NCBI RefSeq assembly: GCF_000005505.3
Contig: NC_016131.3
Span: 27,705,001-27,769,000 of the forward strand
Reading direction: 5' to 3'
DNA from: Brachypodium distachyon
Taxonomy: Eukaryota > Streptophyta > Magnoliopsida > Poales > Poaceae
Length of the DNA: 64,000 bases
Shown piece after piece: positions 58,867 to 64,000 of this stretch. Numbering within the stretch: position 1 is the stretch's first letter; each line of letters begins with the position of its first letter. Made by a program: the position numbers and the translations under genes. The notes below the pieces were generated by a model that searched no databases, was not told the DNA's origin, and saw only the letters and a list, made by a program, of their open reading frames with translations.

Positions 58867-61800
58867 ATGGATCGGAGCAAGGAGGAATTCCTGGAGCAGT
58901 TCGGCGCCGACTACGGCTACCCGGCCGCGCCCAGGGGCGTCGACGAGATGCGGGCGGCAGATTTCAAGCGGCTCGAAGGTGCTAGCCCATTGGGGGAGTT
59001 TCAGGAGAAACAACTGGATAGTCTTTTAGTGTCCCCTGTAGGAAAGACGATTCTTGAGCTGATAGTGATCCCAATATGGCAATTAAACCTTTCAAGCAAC
59101 CTGCTCTCTTTTTTTCCACCCTGATGATCTCAAGCAATGTGCTGGTATATGTGGAGGAAGTTTATAGTAGCTCTTGATTGTGTTTTAATTGGTTTTTGGG
59201 AGCAGGAACGGTGTACCTGGACCATGCCGGCGCGACGCTGTATTCGGAGGCCCAGATGGCGAATGTCGTCAAGGACCTTACTTCCAATGTCTATGGCAAT
59301 CCTCGTATCTTTAGCTTGTGTTGTTAACAAGATGGCAGACCTTGTTTTATATATTTTTGTGTGCTGCAAATTCTTGAGGATGTGGTCTTTAACATGTTTG
59401 TTAGATAGCCAAAGTGATTCGAGCATGGCCGCAACCGACCTCGTTACTGCTGCGCGCCATCAGGTATTGCATTTTCTCTTCAGATTTCTGAGTTTTATCT
59501 CGTTAGTCCCTATTTACGAAATTAGTGACTAAACATTTCCAAGACCAAAGAGCGTAGCCCCAGTTTCTGTGTAAAGAAGGCCAATGCTGGATACTTCTGG
59601 ATGTTCCGTGTCCATTTTCCATTCCGGCTTAAATGTTGTTACTTTCATATCTATCCCGACTCATGCCCTAAGGAATGCTCAAACTACATGTATCTAAAGC
59701 TGGAGAGGTGTACTGATAAAGTTGTCATTGTGCCTGAAAGTTTAAAGATACTGCAATTCTCCAATATCTTGCTCTATCGTATGCACTCGACTAAACTTGC
59801 AATCAGCTCTTTTCTTGGTTATGATGGAAACTTCATCTTCACAGGTCCTAAAATACTTCAATGCATCTCCTAGAGACTACAAATGCATATTCACCTCTGG
59901 GGCAACAGCGGCTCTGAAACTTGTTGGTGAATGTTTTCCATGGAGTAGAGAAAGCTGTTACATGTACACAATGGAAAATCATAATAGTGTACTTGGGATA
60001 AGAGAGTATCCTGCCAAAATGCTCAGCATCAGTTTTTTTTTGTCTGTCTAGTTAAAGCGTATATCTCTATGCAAGTACAAGCTGCAATAGTGCAATAGGA
60101 TATAGCTGGTCTATGCACATAGACTGATATTTTTGTGTCATCAGATTCACAACAACAGGAGTGCTGTCCTTTTTAATTCTTTCCATCAGTGTGCTCAATA
60201 GTTTTTTCGAATTGGAATTTGAGGAAATGTTTTTTTGTTCGCATTTTATGCCTAAAGTTGAAAAATGCACACCGCCAGAGGTATCTTGTAGAATTTGTGT
60301 GTCCTTAAATGTTTATAGATATGCTTTGAGGAAAGGAGCTACTGTATTGGCGGTTGATGTTGAAGAGGATGGTGATCTTGAAAATAACCATGGAAGTCCT
60401 AGTCCAAGTATGTTTAAGATCTCGAGACACTCAAACCAAAGAAGAGGTGACAATGTGCTTTCACACAGTTGTCAGAACGGAAGTCTTTCAGCCATTTCAG
60501 GTAAGGTTTGTATGTTTTTTTGGGGTCGTGATGACATATTTGTTAGGAACAAGATATTATAAATACCTACAATACATATAATATCTTTATTTTCTTTCCC
60601 TCCCGCCTTATTCACGATTTCAGTAGCAGAAATTCTACGGTGTAGATTTACCGAAAGTTATCGTACGGTCCAAATTTGTCACAACATAATACAAACAGTC
60701 CTAAAATAAATCAATCTCCTTAGCATGAAATCCAAAATTCTTCGTATCCATCTCAGTATGGAAATCAATCCGAACCCAAACAAAAAATCTCGGTATCAAT
60801 CTCAGTATGGAAATCAATCTAATCGAAAAATCAATGTCCAGACTTCGCCTCCACCGGCTCCTGCTTGATACACTTTCCGTTGTTCCGTAGCATCGCACGG
60901 GTTCTTTTGCTAGTACATATAATATCTGGCAATATCAACATGGCATCAATCATTGTACAAGATACAATTTTATGTAGGGTTGTATCGGAGTGTGGCATTT
61001 GATCGACTTGTTATATCTTCTTTATATTTGATTTTTTTTTCCTGAGAGAATTGTAACACCTGCACAAAGCTAGGTGCAGCATATTTGTCAGCATTTCTGG
61101 GTACATCTGCTAACAAACTTGTTCATTTGTTTAATTGGCATTATGGGGTACTACCTCCATTGCAAAATGTAAAGCGCCCACGCATCCCAAGATTTAAGTT
61201 TGACCAATAATTAGGCGAACAAAATGTGGGTCATTGGAAATCAGATCATTGGAAAATGCTCATTAATACAGATCCAGTGATATATTTTTGTCACATAACT
61301 CACATTTTGTTAGTCTAATTGTCGATCAAATTTAAATCTTGGAATGCATGGGCTCCTTTCCTCTTGCAATGGATGGACTAGGTTGTGGTATCATTGTACC
61401 ATGCAATGTACATAAAATAGCTCGAATGTGTGATTGCATATTTCTCTTGTTGGTAAATGATTACACAGAATACAAAAAAAAATGCTATGAATGAATCACA
61501 ACATAGCGAAAGTGACTGGGAATTTGAACTTATAATCGCATTAACTGAACAGCAATGCTGGTATGGTTATCATTTCATACTTTCATTATTAGTTTTCTCC
61601 CTGTGATGTAGGCAACAATTGGAATCTATTTGCGTTCCCTTCCGAGTGCAATTTCTCAGGACAGAAATTCAACCTTAACTTGGTCAAGCTCATCAAGGAA
61701 GGAAAGATTGTGGAGCTCCCTTCATCACAGCAGTAAGATGCTTGAAACATAACAGCCATGCTTTGGACAATAGTGATTTTTTCTAGAAGAGCCATCACCC

Positions 61801-64000
61801 TCTTTTTGTGCAACTTCTGTCTCTTTGCTGTACATATAAGTGTATGAAATGCAGGGGTCAATGGATGGTTCTGATAGATGCTGCGAAAGGATGTGCAACT
61901 GAACCACCAAATTTAGGTGTGTATCCTGCTGATTTTGTTGTCTGTTCGTTCTACAAGGTAATCTATATGCACCTATTGTTGGCTTAAAAAGAAAAGCATG
62001 GTCCTAGAGATGTTGCCAATTGAAATCTTTTTGTATCGCAGATATTTGGCTATCCAACTGGTCTTGGTGCTCTAATTGTAAAAAATGGTACGCAAGAAGA
62101 ACTTATGGCTTTAACTTTGATGCGATAGATATGTTGTATTTTCTCATGCTATGAGCTAAAATAAATAGCATAAAATTCATTATACCTATACAGCAATCTT
62201 TACGTAGTTACTTGCCATCCTCATCCAAGCAGTGACAATTTTATGACATTTTTTTATATTTTCCCTTTCTGACAGAGGCTGCTAGCTTGCTGAACAAGAC
62301 ATACTTCAGTGGAGGTGCCCTACTTAGTTTTGATGCCCCTTTTGTCTTATGTCTTGTACTAATTTAATTTCGTAATCGATATAACATTTTAGGAACAGTA
62401 GCTGCTTCAATTGCTGACATCGACTTTGCTAAACAAAGAAAGAACATTGAGCAAGTTCTTGAGGATGGAACAATCTCATTCTTGAGCATAGCTTCTCTCC
62501 GACATGGGTTTAAGATAATTGACATGCTTACTACCTCTGCTATTGCACGGTATATATTAAAGATAGTTTGGGTTTAATATTTCGTCTCGGATGTTCTATG
62601 TAAACACTCCATTGTTCTCTTGTAGGCACACTGCATCTCTAGCCACTTATGTGAGAAAGAAAATGCTGGAAATGAAGCACAACAATAAGAAAAATGTTTG
62701 CATAATCTATGGACAGCAAGCTTCTAAGGTCTCAGAAACAAGTTATTTATTTTACTGTCTTATTTTAAGAACTTTTATTACTGTTCCTGTTTCTCCATTG
62801 GTAAAGAATGAGCATCATCAATATAAGGGCTAGACATGGGTTTTCTGAGAAGTATGTTAGCGATGTTTTGAACATCTTGCCTGAAATGTCTCTGTTGATT
62901 TATCTTTTTCCTCTTGACATGTTTTTTAAACCCTGTGACATATATTGTAGGTGGCAGATCTGAAGATGAGCCCTACGATCACATTCAATTTGAAAAGAGA
63001 AGATGGCACCTGGTTTGGATACCGGGAGGTGGAGAAGCTCGCTTCCTTATCAGGAATTCATCTGCGTGTAAGTGTATAACCAGCCCTTCATTTTAGGTGG
63101 TCTAATATATCATCCTTCTGTGGTGACCTTTTATCCATGTTGGTTCCTTCAGTGATTTTCCCTATACTGTTCTGCAGACGGGCTGCTTCTGCAATCCTGG
63201 CGCGTGTGCTAAGTATCTTGGCTTATCACACTCCGATCTAGTTTCTAATTTTGAGGTAAACCATATAGACTTATCTGGTTAACACAACAGTAAGCATAAG
63301 ATAATGGTTCAAATCTAAATGACATAAATGCGTGCCTACTTGCCAGGCTGGGCATGTTTGTTGGGATGATAATGATGTAATAAAAGGAAAACCAACTGGT
63401 GCTGTCAGGATATCATTTGGGTATATTTCCACTTACCAAGATGCAGAGGTATGATTTTCATTAAGTTTACAGTGGCATTTATCAAAATTTCTGTTTTGTT
63501 TATTTTGGGCATTGAACATATAGTTCTTTCAAACAGACCAGTTACATAGTCCTCTCTGAGCAGTTATCAATGATCTCATAACTTCCTTTTCTTTTCTAGG
63601 AATTTCTGAAGTTCCTGGAATCTTCTTTTCTGTCCAAACCAATAGCCTCCAACAATGGGTACACGTTGAATATGAACATGCTTAACTTAGTAGGTAATTG
63701 CTTTATGATATGAAACTAGTAGCACATTGTTTATCTGCTAGCATGCTTTTACCAGTGTGCCGATGTAGTTCATATAAAATTTAATCGCAGACAACCGGAG
63801 TCAACAAGTTGTTCCAGATGTTCGCTTAAAGTCCATAATTATTTACCCTGTGAAATCTTGCCAAGGATTTAGTGTGCAGAGTTGGCCGCTGACCACTGGT
63901 GGTATGTGTACATCCTGTAGCAAGTTTATTCTTCTAACTGCAGCTTTGGATACAGCAATTTTGGTGATCATATACAGACATTCTATAAAGTATGCGGCCT
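58867..64000 (+). CDS. MCSU: Molybdenum cofactor sulfurase, 5' part (runs off the window)
   Basis: Sixteen exons are visible: 58867-58978, 59206-59304, 59405-59463, 59845-60005, 60319-60500, 61612-61732, 61855-61957, 62042-62087, 62276-62314, 62393-62549, 62626-62728, 62951-63067, 63178-63255, 63347-63448, 63600-63693, 63791-63901. They join in frame to about 561 residues of an expected 820 or so. The enzyme (ABA3 in Arabidopsis) adds the terminal sulfur to Mo cofactor of aldehyde oxidase and xanthine dehydrogenase, and so is needed for abscisic acid synthesis. The N-terminal NifS-like domain shows [26 protein letters not shown] and the PLP lysine K279 in CSFYKIFGYPTG. The sulfur-carrying cysteine region is [15 protein letters not shown] at about 434-448. 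The MOSC N-terminal part begins at [15 protein letters not shown]. Intron 5 is enlarged by two insertions. The window ends inside intron 16. Confidence 0.95.
60587..60913 (-). mobile_element. Retroposon-like insertion with 14-bp target-site duplication
   Basis: The exact 14-mer TACATATAATATCT stands at 60573-60586 and again at 60914-60927. Read on the minus strand, the inserted 327 bp starts CTAGCAAAAGAACCCGTGCG and ends AAAGAAAATAA, an A-rich tail. A TSD of this length plus an A-rich end fits a SINE-like or truncated LINE copy. Inside is a short direct repeat (TCTCAGTATGGAAATCAATC, near 60751 and 60800). It lies in intron 5 of the sulfurase gene. Confidence 0.65.
61151..61378. mobile_element. 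Stowaway-like MITE, 228 bp
   Basis: CTACCTCCATTGCAAAATGTAAAGCGCCC at the left is mirrored by the inverse of GTCCATCCATTGCAAGAGGAAAGGAGCCC at the right, and the match continues for about 80 bp on each side (CCAAGATTTAAGTTTGA). TA lies at 61149-61150 and 61379-61380. It is in intron 5 of the sulfurase gene. Confidence 0.8.

Overview
This window is nuclear DNA of a grass (Poaceae, most likely a pooid such as Brachypodium or a Triticeae relative). The signs are GC-rich first exons, short GT-AG introns, many TA-flanked Stowaway MITEs ending in CTCCCTCC/GGAGGGAG, a grass-type DUF1618 gene, and an FtsH2 protein that looks almost identical to the rice chloroplast protein as I remember it. The species call is an inference. 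Exons were joined by hand using splice signals and reading phase. All coding joins keep frame, but no transcript or alignment was available.

Layout, left to right. 1-5 kb: a DUF1618 gene (+), its second intron filled by an antisense LINE fragment. 7.0-8.5 kb: a BAHD acyltransferase (+). 9.1-10.4 kb: an unusual higher-order repeat block. 11.1-13.1 kb: a four-exon gene (+) for a stand-alone I29 cathepsin-propeptide protein with no protease domain. 15.0-25.0 kb: a 15-exon gene (-) for a 1598-residue nucleotidyltransferase of the plant MEE44-like family. 26.8-29.6 kb: FTSH2/VAR2 thylakoid protease (-). 31.3-36.4 kb: COG7, a Golgi tethering subunit (-). 36.9-45.7 kb: a nested transposon cluster. 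46.7-51.7 kb: a REVEILLE-type clock MYB factor (-). 55.5-57.6 kb: an OTU deubiquitinase (+). 58.9 kb to the right edge: the 5' two thirds of molybdenum cofactor sulfurase (+).

The transposon cluster can be ordered. A long-TIR Mutator-like element (43202-45689, 9-bp TSD) was entered by a smaller Pack-MULE-like element (43722-44814) carrying a broken GT34 glycosyltransferase fragment. Separately, a Ty1/Copia element (36879-43194, TSD CCAAA) landed inside the left TSD of the outer element.

The host genes are ordinary housekeeping or regulatory genes and form no operon-like system. The points most worth following are the I29-only protein, the higher-order repeat with a 23-bp core, the nested insertions, an in-frame spliced gag leader that may start inside the Copia LTR, an intronic tandem duplication that copies a splice acceptor, and a perfect 35-bp palindrome with the signature of template switching.
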